Origin: Plantago major
Lineage: Eukaryota; Streptophyta; Magnoliopsida; Lamiales; Plantaginaceae
Direction of reading: 5' to 3'
NCBI GenBank assembly: GCA_026545765.1
Contig: CM048841.1
Coordinates: 87,898,636 to 87,962,635, forward strand
Length of the DNA: 64,000 nucleotides
Under the pieces are notes generated by a model. That model did not search any database, was not told the origin of the DNA, and saw nothing but the letters and a program-made list of their open reading frames with translations. Both the position numbers and the translations under genes were made by a program. Below are positions 10,165 to 22,098 of this stretch, piece by piece (position 1 is the first letter of the stretch; the number at the start of each line of letters is the position of its first letter).

Positions 10165-10440
10165 TTTTTTGGGGCGGTTGAGAGGGCACCAAAAAATTAT
10201 CATTTAAACTAACATAAACTATGTTGCGACCCGATCTCTGTAGTGTTTGGGTCTTGTTACATGGATACATACGCTTCCACAGATACCGACAGGACATGTG
10301 ATTTTTTTGGGGGGCGGTTGAGAGGGCACCAAAAAATTATCATTTAAACTAACATAAACTATGTTGCGATCCGATCTATGTAGTGTTTGGGTCTTGTTAC
10401 ATAGATACGATGCAGTTTCCAGCAGATGCCCCGACCCAAA
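10165..10440. repeat. Direct duplication, about 100-bp arms, offset about 136 bp
   Basis: The block from GGGGCGGTTGAGAGGGCACC through AACATAAACTATGTTGCGA and TAGTGTTTGGGTCTTGTTAC occurs at about 10170 and again at about 10306, nearly identical. Overlapping minus-strand frames of 74-130 codons read the two copies and are treated as chance. Confidence 0.8.
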
Positions 10441-10609
10441 CATAATTATTTTAAACAGGATTGTGCACGTTGGTATGAATAAAGTAGAACCCGTCCCGAT
10501 TAAAATACTAAAATACTATGTGTGTTTGTCTTTAGGATTTTGTAATATGTTTCATATTAATTTGTGCATCCAAGAAAGAAGTATAATTCTACTAAAAAAT
10601 ATCTGACAA

Positions 10610-11850
10610 CGGGTCTCGATTCGACCCAACCCTAAAATCTTGGTCCAAGTATGGTTTTACATTTTCAATTCTTCCTCCGAGATTTCCAATACTTCTTCCT
10701 TCTCCAAGTCTTCCAATTATCCGAATAGCAAAAGGCGCAAGCGGGGCGGACAAAGAAGCTCCGGACAGCACAAGCTCCGAGCTCGATGTCCTAGAAAAGC
10801 TCCGAGCTTGATGAACCGAAAAGCTCCTAACGGAAGAGATCTCGACGAGAAAAGTGGAACTCGAGATCCAACCTCCGACAGGATAAGCTCAATCGCTTGT
10901 TCAAGCTCGATCTGCAAACCCAATTTCATGGCGTGTTGCTAATCGAAAGGCTTCCCGATGGAGACATCAAGATCGGGACCATCTTTTACTCCGAATTATT
11001 AAATTTTGCAATCCAATCATAGACCCAACTCACTCACTCCCGATCGCTTCGAGCTCAACAAAACTACTCCCTGAATCAACCTTTGGATTCAACATACGAG
11101 ATAGTGCCACATAAAAGAGGGTAACAGAACTCGAACCAGAACAAAACTCGGATCTCGATTTCGGATGCAAATCTCGAGATAGCAACTTTGGAGTAGACAA
11201 ATCCAAGATTCAACCTGTAGAAATCTTGGACTAAAGCTTCGTATTAGAAAAGCTTCGGACTGAGGAGAAGAAACCGAACAAAGGCTCGGACTCAACCGAC
11301 GAGACGACGTACGCAACATTCAAGATTTGCAAATTCCGCCATTGCTACTTTGGACAAAAAGTTTCGGACTCTAGCTGCTTCGGACGGAACAAGAAGAGAT
11401 TAGCTCCGACTCTCACCTCTACTCTGACCTCTTGCTCCACCTCGAGTCTTAGCTCCGACCTCCCCTCCGACGAACCAATCAATCCGGCGATTATAGATTG
11501 TTGGTTGATCGGAGAAGAAATGAACCAGAACGGAGCTTATTCCTGATTTTGCAGAGCAAGACACAGCCAAGAACTCCTAAGCTCCGGACACAAACCCAGA
11601 TCTCGGTTTCGGATCCGGATCCAAATAAGCTTTGAACAAGAAATTGGCATAGCAGATTTCGGAGCACTTCGAACTTAGCAATCTTCAACAAGACAGAACA
11701 GGTCTCGAATAGATCTCAGACACAACTGCTAGCTCCGGACTGATTTGTGGTACCAGAACAAAATCATTCGCCTCGGGATCCGGATCGGAACGAAAGCAGC
11801 GGAACAAAGGCCGGAACAGCAAGAGGAGCGTGGATGCGGATCATGTTCAA
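10610..11850. other. GC-richer block with many scattered GCTCCGGAC/GCTTCGGAC-like words, origin unknown
   Basis: Base composition changes sharply from the AT-rich surroundings. Words such as AAGCTCCGGAC, AGCTCCGAC, GCTTCGGAC and CTCGGAC recur irregularly (more than ten times). Similar TCGGA/CCGGA-rich language is seen in the Tat-type LTR element at 49574-63868, so this could be a decayed fragment of a related element. No LTR ends, PBS or conserved domain are visible. Frames of 66-100 codons look like shadows. Confidence 0.35.
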
Positions 11851-14189
11851 CTAAAATGTTCTAGGTAGGGTTTGGGTGCCCATTATGACAAGTAAGTTTA
11901 AGTTAATTCATGCTACTGTATCTACAAAATACAACATATAACTAACATTGGGTGAATACGGGTGAGGAGGGTGGATGTCGACGTGAAAGTGAGATACTGT
12001 CACTGGGTCTTCTTTATCGTCATAGCAAATCAGACTGGTATATGGGTGGTCTTGTAACACTTCATCTTATTGTTGGCTAGAGCGGTTACCCATGTACTGC
12101 TCTTCGGGTGAAATATTGGCCCCACAAATCCACACATTTCAGTTTCTACACACCGGGAGAATATCTAAGTGCCTCATCCAAGATTTCTAATATTGTTCCA
12201 AAGAAATCATGCTTTTATGGAGTTCTTATGTATGAATTATAAAAAAACTGCACCGTACTGGTATGTTAGCGATCTCTATCAATTTAATCTCCTTAAAATT
12301 TTGGGACATTACATTCACCCCCTCTTAAATTATGCAACGTCCCCGTTGTGCAATGCCTGACCAAGTGTCTACCTTTGTACGTTAACGATTTGTTCAGCCC
12401 TGATACCCTTTATAACACCCATCCCCATGTGGGTCGGGCCCAACACTGTTATTCTTGATATGCTCTTCCCATGATATGTTGACCACACAAACCATCACGT
12501 GCATATTCTTTCTCGCGCACCTTGCTGTCACTCGTGCACGCAAAGATAAACTTCTTATATAGTGGATCACCTACCCGTATTATTTCTGCTTTAGAGCAAG
12601 CACGCCTAACTTTCAAACCTTCTGGGTGGATTCCCGAGAATGAGGGTGCACCTTTATGGTAGCATTCTCAATACCTTTAAACTCTTCGAAACTTTATGGT
12701 GTTATATTTATCAAAATCGAATGGAGACTTGTTCTCCTGAGATTGGATCATCATCATCATAAGAATGAAAAGTTTTTCACTACATTGATTTTACGTATCA
12801 TTCTTGCCTCGATTATATGTTTTTAAAAAATTAGTAACTATGAGTACTTGTACCATTCCACAACTGGGAAGTCTGATTAATATTTGCATCATCATGATCA
12901 TACATCCATCGAACCTTGAGCACTCAAGAATTGTTGTGAAAAACATCCCCGAGACAATTCTCAACACCATCCACCTTTGTAATGATATCCGTACTCAAGT
13001 ACTTGACACATTCATCGGGCATCTTCGTCATAACAAATTAATTATTAATCTCGTCAATTACAGCATTAGTCGATGCAAGAGAAAAATCGATGATTAGTTA
13101 AATGATCCAATAATGACATATATGTGCTATCATAATGGTTGAAATAGGATTACTCATTTCTCAAATAAGTATAGCATCGAGAATCTTGATATCAACATTG
13201 TCACCATTTTATAATTTTTTTCATCCCCATTGCCCATAACTGACATGAAGTATCTATTAGCAAATTCTTGCGTCTTGAATATCGATATATGACGAACCAG
13301 ACTGGAATGATTTTATTATGAAATTAGAAAGGAAAAAAAAAACAGATTGAATATAAAATAAATATAAATTACAAATTTACATGCAATTTGATTTTTTTTT
13401 TAAATCTTAAGAATATCACATATGTCACATATCCTGAAAGAACATACGACATTTACCCCCAGAAAGACGGACAAAATGTATCTAAAAGCTAAGCTGAAGA
13501 CGGTCCAACCCACATAAAGGCTCTCGTGGACAATTCAAAACATCCCTTAAACTCCTATTCCTATTAACCCACATACTTCATGAAATTTCTCATAATGGGA
13601 TGGACTTGGAAGTATTTTGAAGGCACGACCCATGTTACAAAGGCTAGGCCCAATCTCAGCTCGTGTCCAGGTGGAGTAGGAGTTTTGAAAGCCCGTCATG
13701 GCTTCTTGGCTCGCATGTATTTGAATTAGATCCATCGAGGTTGGGTAGCGTACTCGACTCGTGTTACGTAGGCTTGGCCCAAGCCCGACTCATGCCCTGG
13801 TGACATATTTAACAATTAACGAAATTAAGGTTCCCTGTTTCATAACTTATTTTATGATTAATATCTAGCTATAGCATGTGTGTTAGTGAAAAGAAAGAAA
13901 GAATGGAAATACGAAGAGTAGTTTTGCAACGTAAGGGTAAAAATTGCAAGTCAAATATTCCTTAATTAGATATAATTATTGAGTTAAAGTAATGTCAACA
14001 ATAATAAAACGTAAATGATTTTATGGCAACATATTTAAGCACATCAGCTTGAGTTTTAAAATGGATCAATCAAAATCAAGACATTGGACAATTATATAAA
14101 AAATGGACCAATCACATTATAAGAATTTGCCACATAATTATTTGATGTGGACACCCTAGAATAGCTCCAAATCTTTTTGGTTAATGTAT
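11851..14189. other. Gene-poor intergenic sequence
   Basis: It contains repeat-like text such as a GGGACATTACA block at about 12301 and a TGATACCCTTTATAACACCC block at about 12401, common in degraded plant LTR/intergenic repeats. No boundaries can be set. The 97-codon frame at 12804-13097 has no recognisable motif. Confidence 0.35.

Positions 14190-14234
<45 letters not shown>
14190..14234. repeat. Compound microsatellite (AT)n(AC)12
   Basis: About 21 bases of alternating AT are followed directly by twelve AC units ending at 14234. Confidence 0.98.
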
Positions 14235-15783
14235 TTCTTCCGTTTATAACTTAAAAACTTCTGATTCAACACCAAAAACTACGGTTATGAAAAAGTATAA
14301 GTTTTCCTCAATCTTCTTTTAAATGTCAACTTCATGTCCAATCCAACATCAAATACATTATTTGTGACGGTCTATCTAATACAACTACAATTAATAAGAG
14401 TGGTAGAGATTAGAGATGATGAAAGCACATGGTCCTGCCGTTGACATTTCACGAGCTAAATCACTCTAGGTCTTAATTCTATGTTAGTAGTCATTATCTG
14501 GCCAATTTATTATATTGGTTTAGAATTATTAGTGCTAGTAGACTAGTAGTAGTATGATTCTCTTTTTTTTTTTTTTTTCATAAGCAAATTGCCAGGAATA
14601 TCATCCGACCTTGACTTGGACATCCTCGCAGTAGGTTTTGGTAACTCACAAGTATATGGATTGTAAATTACTTATATTTTCCAAAGGATGATAAATTATC
14701 ATATAGGGCAAGTTATTGTAATATTAATTCATAAATTTAAAAAACTAGACCACCATCATTCATTCTTAATGGTTGATACATTCCTTCAATTTGCACCTTC
14801 TTCTCCAATAAATAGATGGTTTCTCTAAATGGTCCAAAACCCAACTTGCCCTTCTCATTCAACCCGTTTCGGGACCATAAGATTATTTGCTTTGTATGCT
14901 TGAAATGGGAGAGCCACATATGAACTGACCTTCTAATCCATGACATGAGATTCACCCGGATAGATCAGAATTGGCTGCAACTTCTACTTATCTGAGCTGC
15001 ATTTCTTACTTCAAACTTTCCAAATTTCATGAAACTTTTTTTAATCGGTAATAAAAAACTCGAATTCATTGAATCCTTAACCAACTGGTGAAAAGCTAAT
15101 TTGGAAAAAGAAAATTAATCGTAGCTTTTTTTTTTAAAGAATGAGCTTCTTATCTTTTTCATTCCGAAAATATCTCTAACCTAAATTAGAATAAAGAAAA
15201 AAGAAACCATCGCTGTCAGAAGAAGCCATCGGCAGAAGGCCAAAGCCACATCGCTGCTCTCTCTGTCTTCTCCAATTCGCCAGAAACCATCCCTCAACGA
15301 TTATTTCTTTCAACTTCTGATAATTTTGATGATGTTATTAAAGTGGCGATATAAAGTACATTAAATATATATTATAATTATTGGACAAAATATAATATAT
15401 TATTATTTAAAAACTATAGACTAATAATACGATAAGAAATGTTAAAGACAAGAAAAATAAGAGTAATGCCCTTTTATGTCATTTTACAAAATACCAACTT
15501 TTAAATTTAATTTCTTTAAAACTACATTTAAAAGCAAATTTAACTTTTAACTAGCAATCTTCTGTATAACTGGGCTAGTTTTGCTAAACAGAGCCCTAAT
15601 ACCCGCATCGCATATCAGTTAAAGTTAGTGAGATTAAGAGTATATGAGAAAACACACTTCCAAATAATATCGGACCTTTTTAATGATTTCAATAGCAAAT
15701 TCGTGCATGCTCCAGCCCAAAATGGACAATATATCGTACCAGCATTATGTGTGTGACTCATGTCATGAGTAACCACCATGTCC
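14235..15783. other. AT-rich intergenic sequence, no gene seen
   Basis: It includes a T-tract at about 14562-14579. Short frames have no motifs. Confidence 0.4.
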
Positions 15784-16160
15784 AAAGGGTCGGGTCTAGT
15801 GTTGTTAAACGAGCCGAGCCGAGTCTAGTGTTGTGATACTCGACTCGAGCCGAGCTCAGCTCGCGCGTTAACAAGAACGAGTAAAAAAATGGGCCCGAGC
15901 TCGGCTCGTTAACAAAAATGAGTAAAAAAATGGGCTCGAGCTCGGCTCGTTAACAAATACGAGTAAAAGGATGGGCTCGAGCTCGACTCGAACTCGAAAA
16001 TTAATGAGCCTTATCTATTGAAAATATTTAAAATATGTATAAAAATGTATATGTATTAAAATAATTAACCTTAACGAGCTTTATCGAGTCGAGTCGGACT
16101 CGACTCGTTAGATAAACGAGCATAAAATGTGGCTCGAGCTCGGCTGGTTTACCTTATCGG
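15784..16160. repeat. TCGAGCTCGGCTCG-type repeat cluster with a 41-bp tandem array
   Basis: Three near-identical 41-bp units start at 15866, 15907 and 15948 (CGTTAACAA, GAGTAAAA, ATGGGC, CGAGCTCGGCTCG in order), flanked by more diverged CGAGCCGAG/CGACTCG words. Related clusters occur at 26765-26970, 28650-28790 and 29291-29670. Confidence 0.8.
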
Positions 16161-16292
16161 TTAAAAGTGAGTTGGATAGAAGTAGAACACATGGAGTACA
16201 AGAATACCCATTATCTCAAATGGTATGAGGCTCAGGTGTTTCCAAAGCAATTCGTGTGTGTTTAAATCCAAGTAGACGATATCATATATTCC

Positions 16293-16308
16293 AAAACATT
16301 TAATCTAT
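16293..16308. repeat. Left target-site duplication of the LINE (AAAACATTTAATCTAT)
   Basis: The same 16 bases recur at 26663-26678, directly after the LINE poly(A) tail. The first few A residues overlap the tail, so the exact length is ambiguous (13-16 bp). Confidence 0.85.
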
Positions 16309-16309
16309 T

Positions 16310-16719
16310 ACTAATCGCCTTAAACCCCACATGAATAATATCATAGCCGAGATCCAATCTGCCTTTGTTCCGAATCGCTTGATCACTGATAATGTGTTAG
16401 TTTCTTATGAAATTAATCATTTTTTGAAAAGGAAAACAAAAGGCAATGATGTTTTTATGGCTTTGAAGCTAGATATGAGTAAGGCATACGATCGGGTGGA
16501 ATGGAAGTTCCTTGAATGTGTGTTGCATAGACTAGGCTTTGAGCATCGGTTCATTTCTCTAATCATGCTCTGTGTGCGTTCTGTTTCTTATTCTGTCAAT
16601 ATCAATGGTGAGCTTTTTGGTCCTATTCAGCCTAGAAGGGGTCTTCGTCAGGGAGATCCTCTTTCTCCTTATCTATTTTTGTTCTGTACGGAAGCTTTTA
16701 GTTCTTTACTTGTTGATGC
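16310..16719 (+). pseudogene. LINE reverse transcriptase, 5' segment (truncated by retrotransposition, then split)
   Basis: The frame carries non-LTR RT blocks in order: [27 protein letters not shown] (catalytic Asp of block A), [26 protein letters not shown] and the EAFSSLL helix. It is cut at 16719 by the CACTA terminus, two bases into a codon. The frame continues in phase at 24538 after the element and one copy of the target duplication. No stop occurs on either side of the junction, so the LINE frame was open when the transposon landed. Confidence 0.93.
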
Positions 16720-16737
16720 CACTACAAGAAAATCAGG

Positions 16738-17130
16738 TCAAAACGGCGTAATCCGTCGCCCCATAACGACGGATCGGTAATTGGGGCAACGAAATCTATT
16801 CGTCGCCCCGTTTGGCGACGGATAATAGTTATCCGTCGCTTATTAGCGACGGAATCTATCCGTCGCCCCGTTTGGCGACGGATAATAGTTATCCGTCGCT
16901 TATTAGCGACGGATAACATATCCGTCGCTAAATTGGGCGACGGATAATATTTATCCGTCGCCCAAGTTTGACTTTTATTAAAAAAAAAAAAGAAATAATT
17001 TTTTTTTTGAAAACTGGGCGACGGATAGATTATCCGTCGCCTTATAGCGACGGATACCTATCCGTCGCCAAAAATGGCGACGGATCGACTCTGGGCCGAC
17101 GGATACGTGTCCGTCGGCCCAGAGTTTCCT
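16738..17130. repeat. Left subterminal repeats of the CACTA element
   Basis: About 17 copies of ATCCGTCG or its complement CGACGGAT alternate in orientation, many as close inverted pairs that would form short hairpins. In En/Spm such repeats bind the TNPA protein; that role here is inference. A 60-bp unit is tandemly duplicated at 16801-16860 and 16861-16920, identical except at the last bases. Confidence 0.9.
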
Positions 17131-17859
17131 ATTTCCGGACAGAGAGGCAGCCCAAAACTCATTTTCTTCATCTTCTCCCTTCTTCTTCCTCATTCTCTTC
17201 TTCTCCTCTCTTCGGTTTCCGGTGAATTGTTCGTTATTCCTACAATCTTGGTGCCTAATCGAAGCTAGTGGGACAAGGAGTTTGTTTCTTCGATCAATTT
17301 CAGATTTCTACCGATTAATCAAGGTATTTTGGCTAAAACCCTAGTTTTTTAAAATTTGGGGATTTTGTTTATTTTGATTAATTTGAGCAATTATATGTAT
17401 ATATGTAGTAGTTAGTTTAGTTAATTTGATCAATTATATGTAATTTGTTCAATTTCATATATATATATATATGTATGTATGTATGTATGTAATTTGATAG
17501 TTAGTTTAGTTAATTTGATATGTTTGTTAAGTATAGAAGTCTGTAGTTTTGATTTGATAAATTTGTATGTTAAGTATGTAATTTGATATGAATATATGTA
17601 GTAATTCGATATGTATAGAGTAATTAGTTAATTTGATATGTATGTTAAGTATATAATATATGTACTAAGAGGTTGAAATGGTTAAAATATATGCCCAATT
17701 TTGTAACATATCGAGCACCTAATTAATAATTAATTTATAATGAACATATAATAATTAACAATTAACCTCCACAATCTTCTTATACGAATTGGATTCGATC
17801 TAATAAATTAAATACGATCTAATAAATTGGAACGTGTCAGGTTAAAAATAAAGTAGACA
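17131..17859 (+). promoter_or_regulatory. CACTA leader: pyrimidine-rich 5' UTR and probable AT-rich intron
   Basis: A TTCTTC/CTTCTTCCTC tract at about 17160-17215 suggests a transcribed plant leader. A plausible donor (AATCAAG followed by GTATTT at 17323) opens a roughly 500-bp AT-rich stretch with TATATG/GTATGTAT repeats (17455-17490) before the transposase start at 17860. Splice sites are inferred, not shown. Confidence 0.45.
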
Positions 17860-18275
17860 ATGAATTCCGACCGTTCATGGATGTACTATCGTACGGCGGT
17901 AAATGGCAGAGTTTCTAGGAGTTTTGTAGAAGGGGTTAAAGGTTTCATCTCGTTTACCATGGGACGTCCGGTTTGTGCAATGGGGGGTTGATAAAGTGTC
18001 CTTGCACATTGGAAACCTGCAGAAACAAGCAATTTATGACGCCTACAGCAGTATTCGAGCACTTGCGACGTTATGGATTCATGCCTGAGTATCATGTATG
18101 GATTCATCACGGTGAGGAAGCACCGTCCATGGCATACCTCCAGTGGAGGGAGAGGCGGGGTTTGGGGCCGCCTATTGAGTGCCTTTCTGCTTGTCGGAAC
18201 ATGTGCATGGTGTATTGGGAGGAGGATGTAGATCTGTTGGAATGCAAGTTCTGTGGTAGGGAGCGTCACAAGTGA
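17860..18275 (+). pseudogene. Duplicated, internally deleted 5' end of the CACTA transposase gene
   Basis: The ATG at 17860 begins MNSDRSWMYYRT, matching the start of the next copy (18560, MNTDRSWMYCRT). The sequence upstream is shared too (CGATCTAATAAATTGGAACGTG versus its 18513 counterpart). This copy hits a stop after about 43 codons and continues in another frame (LIKCPCTLETCRNKQFMTP), a transposase-associated domain. It then jumps straight to MCMVYWEEDVDLLECKFCG, which in the other copy lies about 130 codons further on. It is therefore a partial, deleted repeat of the first part of the gene, lying in front of the longer copy. Confidence 0.8.
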
Positions 18276-18559
18276 TGAGGAGGGGGGTGCATGAGAATGA
18301 GGAGTTTCATCCGTTTTGCCTCTAGGCTTGTATAACTAGAAATCATTAGTTGATATATATATATATGAAACCAAATATTTTGGTAAAATTTTGAAGCTGA
18401 TGTAACTTATATTATGTAATGCCTTAACAATTGACTGAAGCTAATATAACTTATATTACGTAGCAATTGATTGAATTATTGTGAAATTGATTTATTACCG
18501 TAAATGAAAGACCTCGATCTAATGAATTCAAACGTGTCAGGTTATTATCTAATTATTCA

Positions 18560-21500
18560 ATGAATACCGATCGTTCATGGATGTATTGTCGTACTCTCAA
18601 TGGCAGAGTTCAACGGAGTTTTCTGAAAGGGGTTGAAGATTTCATTGCATTTGCAATCTCAAATCCGGCTTGTGTTAAGGATGGGTTGATAAAGTGTCCT
18701 TGTGCAATGAAACAGTGCAGAAACAAGCAATACGTGACTCCTAAAGTGGTAGTCCAGCACTTGAGGAAAAATGGATTCCTGCCTGCGTATCAGGTATGGA
18801 ATCATCATGGTGAAGCAACACCAATACATACATATGACCAATACAGACAGCGTGGAAGGAAGAGAAAAAATGAACAAGTCGGGGAACAAAGTACATCTGA
18901 AGGCGATGCTATTCGAGCTCGAGTCGAACAAATGGTGTACGATGCTGCAGGGGCGGAGTTCATGGACACAACCAACACTGAAACCGAGGTGGAGGTGGAG
19001 GAACCACCGAATCCCGAGGATCAGTTGTTCTTTGACTTGTTAGAATCATCAAGGAAGCCGGTTTACCCGGGGTGTAAGCTCACTGAGTTGTCTTTGTTGG
19101 CTCGGCTAATGAGTTGTAAGGCTAATGGCCAGCAATCTGAAACGAGCTTCAATGAATGGGTTGACGTAATGTCGGACCTTTGTCCTGAAGAAAACCTAGT
19201 TCCCACCAACTTTTACCAAGCGAAGAAAAAGATGCGGGGATTAGGGCTGCCTGTGGTAACCATAGACTGTTGTCCGAAAATGTGCATGATATATTGGGAG
19301 GAGGATGCAGATCTAATAGAATGCAAGTTCTGTGGTAAGGAGCGATGCTGTAAAGCGCAAAGAAACGACAGAAGAAAAATCTCTCACATAAGAAAATGTG
19401 GTACTTCCCTCTAGCACCTCGTTTGAAAAGATTGTATGCTTCAAGTGCTTCTGCGGATAAAATGCGGTGGCACAAGGAGCGAGTAATCTCGGATAATGCT
19501 GAAGGTGGTAGAATGGACCATCCAGCAGACTCACCCGCATGGAAATCGTTTGACAAGACATATCCAGAGTTTGCAGCCGAATCTAGAAATGTACGTTTGG
19601 GACTTTATGCGAATGGTTTTAACTTGATTCGGTAGTGAACGTAAATACTCTTGTTGACCGATTATGCTCACACCGCATAATCGCTTTGGTGAGTGCATGA
19701 AGGAGCCATTCATGTTTCTGACTGCATTGGTGCCTGGGCCGAAAGATCCTGGACTGACGTTGGATGTTTTCTTGCAACCCCTAATCAAGGAGCTGATCGA
19801 GTTGTGGACGGATGGTATCCCTGCATATGATGTGTCGACAAAAAAGAACTTCACCTTGAGAGCAGCTCTTCTTTGGACCGTAGTGACTTCCCTGCGTACT
19901 CCATGCTATCTGGAAGGAAAACTGCAGGGAAATATGCATGTCCACATTGCTTGGAGGATCTGAGATGCATTTAGGGAAGGGTAGTGGAAAATTTTGTTGG
20001 TTTGATTGTCATCGTAGGTTGCTAGAAAGTGACCATCCGTTCAGGAAGAACAAGGATCAATTCTTGAAAAATAAAGTCGTCAATAAAAAAGCACCGACAA
20101 GACTTACTGGTGCACAAATTCTTGCGGAGATTGATAGATTGGGTCTTATGAAGTGACTGAACTTGGGTGGATGAAGCATAACGAGAAAATTGGTAAAAAA
20201 TGTGGTTGGAGGAAGAGAAGCATTTTCTGGGACTTGCCTTCTTGGGCGATCTTCTTATCCGTCACAACTTAGATTTCACGCACATTGAGAAGAACGTGTT
20301 CGAGAACTTATTCAATACACTTTGTAACATTGAGGGAAAAACAAAGGACCATGCGAAGTCTAGATCCGAGTTGTCGACGTGGTGTAAAAGCCCTGAGTTG
20401 ACAAAGAAGGATGAGAATGGTAAGTGGCCGAAAGCGTGCTACACAATTGACAACGCTTCTAGGTCAATTTTGTTTGATTGGGTGAGGGCATTGAGTTTTC
20501 CAGATAATTACGCCTCAAATTTAGAGAGGTGTGTGGATTTGAAGAAGACAAAGGTTTATGGGATGAAGAGCCACGACTGTCATGTGTTCATGGAGAGGCT
20601 TATCCATTAGCATTTCGAAGTGCTTCTGAAAACACGTATGGACTGCTATCACCGAGTTGAGCTTATTTTTCAAAAATTTAGGCACAAGGGTGGTTCATGA
20701 TAAAGTGTTGGAAAATCTTGAAAGGAACATACCATTGATTCTATGCAAGCTCGAGCGTATCTTTCCACCGAGCTGGTTTGATTCTAAGCACTTGTCGGTT
20801 CACCTTCCTCATGAAGCGAGACTTCTTGGACGTTCGATGTCGATGGATGTATCCATTCGAGAGGTACTTGGGAAATTGAAGAAGTATGTCAACAACAAAG
20901 GTAAACTGAAGGTTCGATTGCCAATGCCTACATTCGGAGAAGCGCAACCTACGCTCTTATTACTTTGATGAACACGTCCCTACGAAGACAAAGGCTCGAA
21001 ATGCAGACACATTCGTAGTTCAAGCGGATGATGAGTTTTCTCAGGGTATCAGGGAGACCTCTTGGTGCAGCTAAGAAAGAATATCTTACGGATAAAGAGT
21101 TGAAAGCAGCTCAATATTATGTCCTCACGAATTGTGCTGAGGTTGACCAGTAAATGGTACTATTTGCGAGGTGAGCAACCATTTATTTAAATTTTAATAT
21201 AGCTACACAAGTCTCTACTTCAATTATAGACTTATCATCGAATCAATGTTTGCAGTTTTTTCAAAAGCGTTGTTTGGAAGAAAATCCTCAGATGACAGAG
21301 GATACACTAGAGGAACTACTTGACTCAAAAATTCCTACAGAATTTCCAGATTGGTTCCGAGAGTATGTCCGGAATCCTATTAACAACGTCACATGCATAT
21401 ACTTAAAGGCTCTCGCAGAGGGTCCATTCAAAAAGGTCTACACATTCCCAGGTTATATAGTCAATGGCCTTAGGTTCCACACGACTGAATGTAACACGGC

Positions 21501-21801
21501 CATGGCGACAAGCAACTCCGGGGTGTGTGTTAATGGTGCAGAAGAGTATGGAGACGCTACTTTGTTTGATTTCCACGGCAAGCTAAAACGAATTGTGAGG
21601 ATTGAATATTCTGGATTGCCATTTAAACGAACCTTCTTGTTTGATGTTGAGTGGTATGATCCTAATCCAGGAGGTACGAGGAAGAACGAGCGGTATGAAA
21701 TGGTTGATGTGAACCAAAAGAAGAGGTACCGAACCAAGTATGAACCATTTATTCTGGCGACTCAAGCACGACAAGTGGTGTTTCTTGAATATCCAATGTA
21801 A
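18560..21801 (+). pseudogene. CACTA TNPD-type transposase (TNP2) with DUF4218 and DUF4216 regions, frameshifted
   Basis: The gene starts with an open 284-codon stretch. It opens with a transposase-associated domain (DRSWMYCRTLNGRV, LIKCPCAMKQCRNKQYVTP, HLRKNGFLPAYQVWNHHGE), followed by an acidic linker and TNP2 start motifs (CPKMCMIYWEEDADLIECKFCG). TNP2 continues in other frames: MWYFPLAPRLKRLYAS, MRWHKE (19396-19635), EPFMFLTALVPGPKDPG, LDVFLQPLIKEL (19664-19963), and LLIRHNLDFTHIEKNVFEN, LFNTLCNIEGKTKD (20200-20610). A DUF4218-like part (ENIPLILCKLERIFPPSWFD, VHLPHEARL) is at 20657-20968. A 183-codon DUF4216-like part (FPDWFREYVRNP, LAEGPFKKVYTFPGYIVNG) is at 21250-21801. At least four frame changes not explained by obvious introns make it non-functional as read. 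Confidence 0.9.
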
Positions 21802-22098
21802 AACGCGATAAGGGGAATGGTTAGGCTGCGGTACCTATTCGTGCTTCGAAAGTGGAGTACATTGATAAAGACGACTCAATTACCAACTCGTACCAACAAG
21901 AGGATGTCGATAAACAAGCGAAGATCCCATAGAAGCGGATGATGAGTTGTTTGATGCACGAGGACCAATATGTAGTCTTAGAGGACGGCGATAACGGTAT
22001 ATTATGTGTATTATGAGTAATTATATGTGTTATTATAATCTGTTCTGTATTATAACTCGTACTAACACATTTTATTGTATTTATTACATGTTTTTGCA

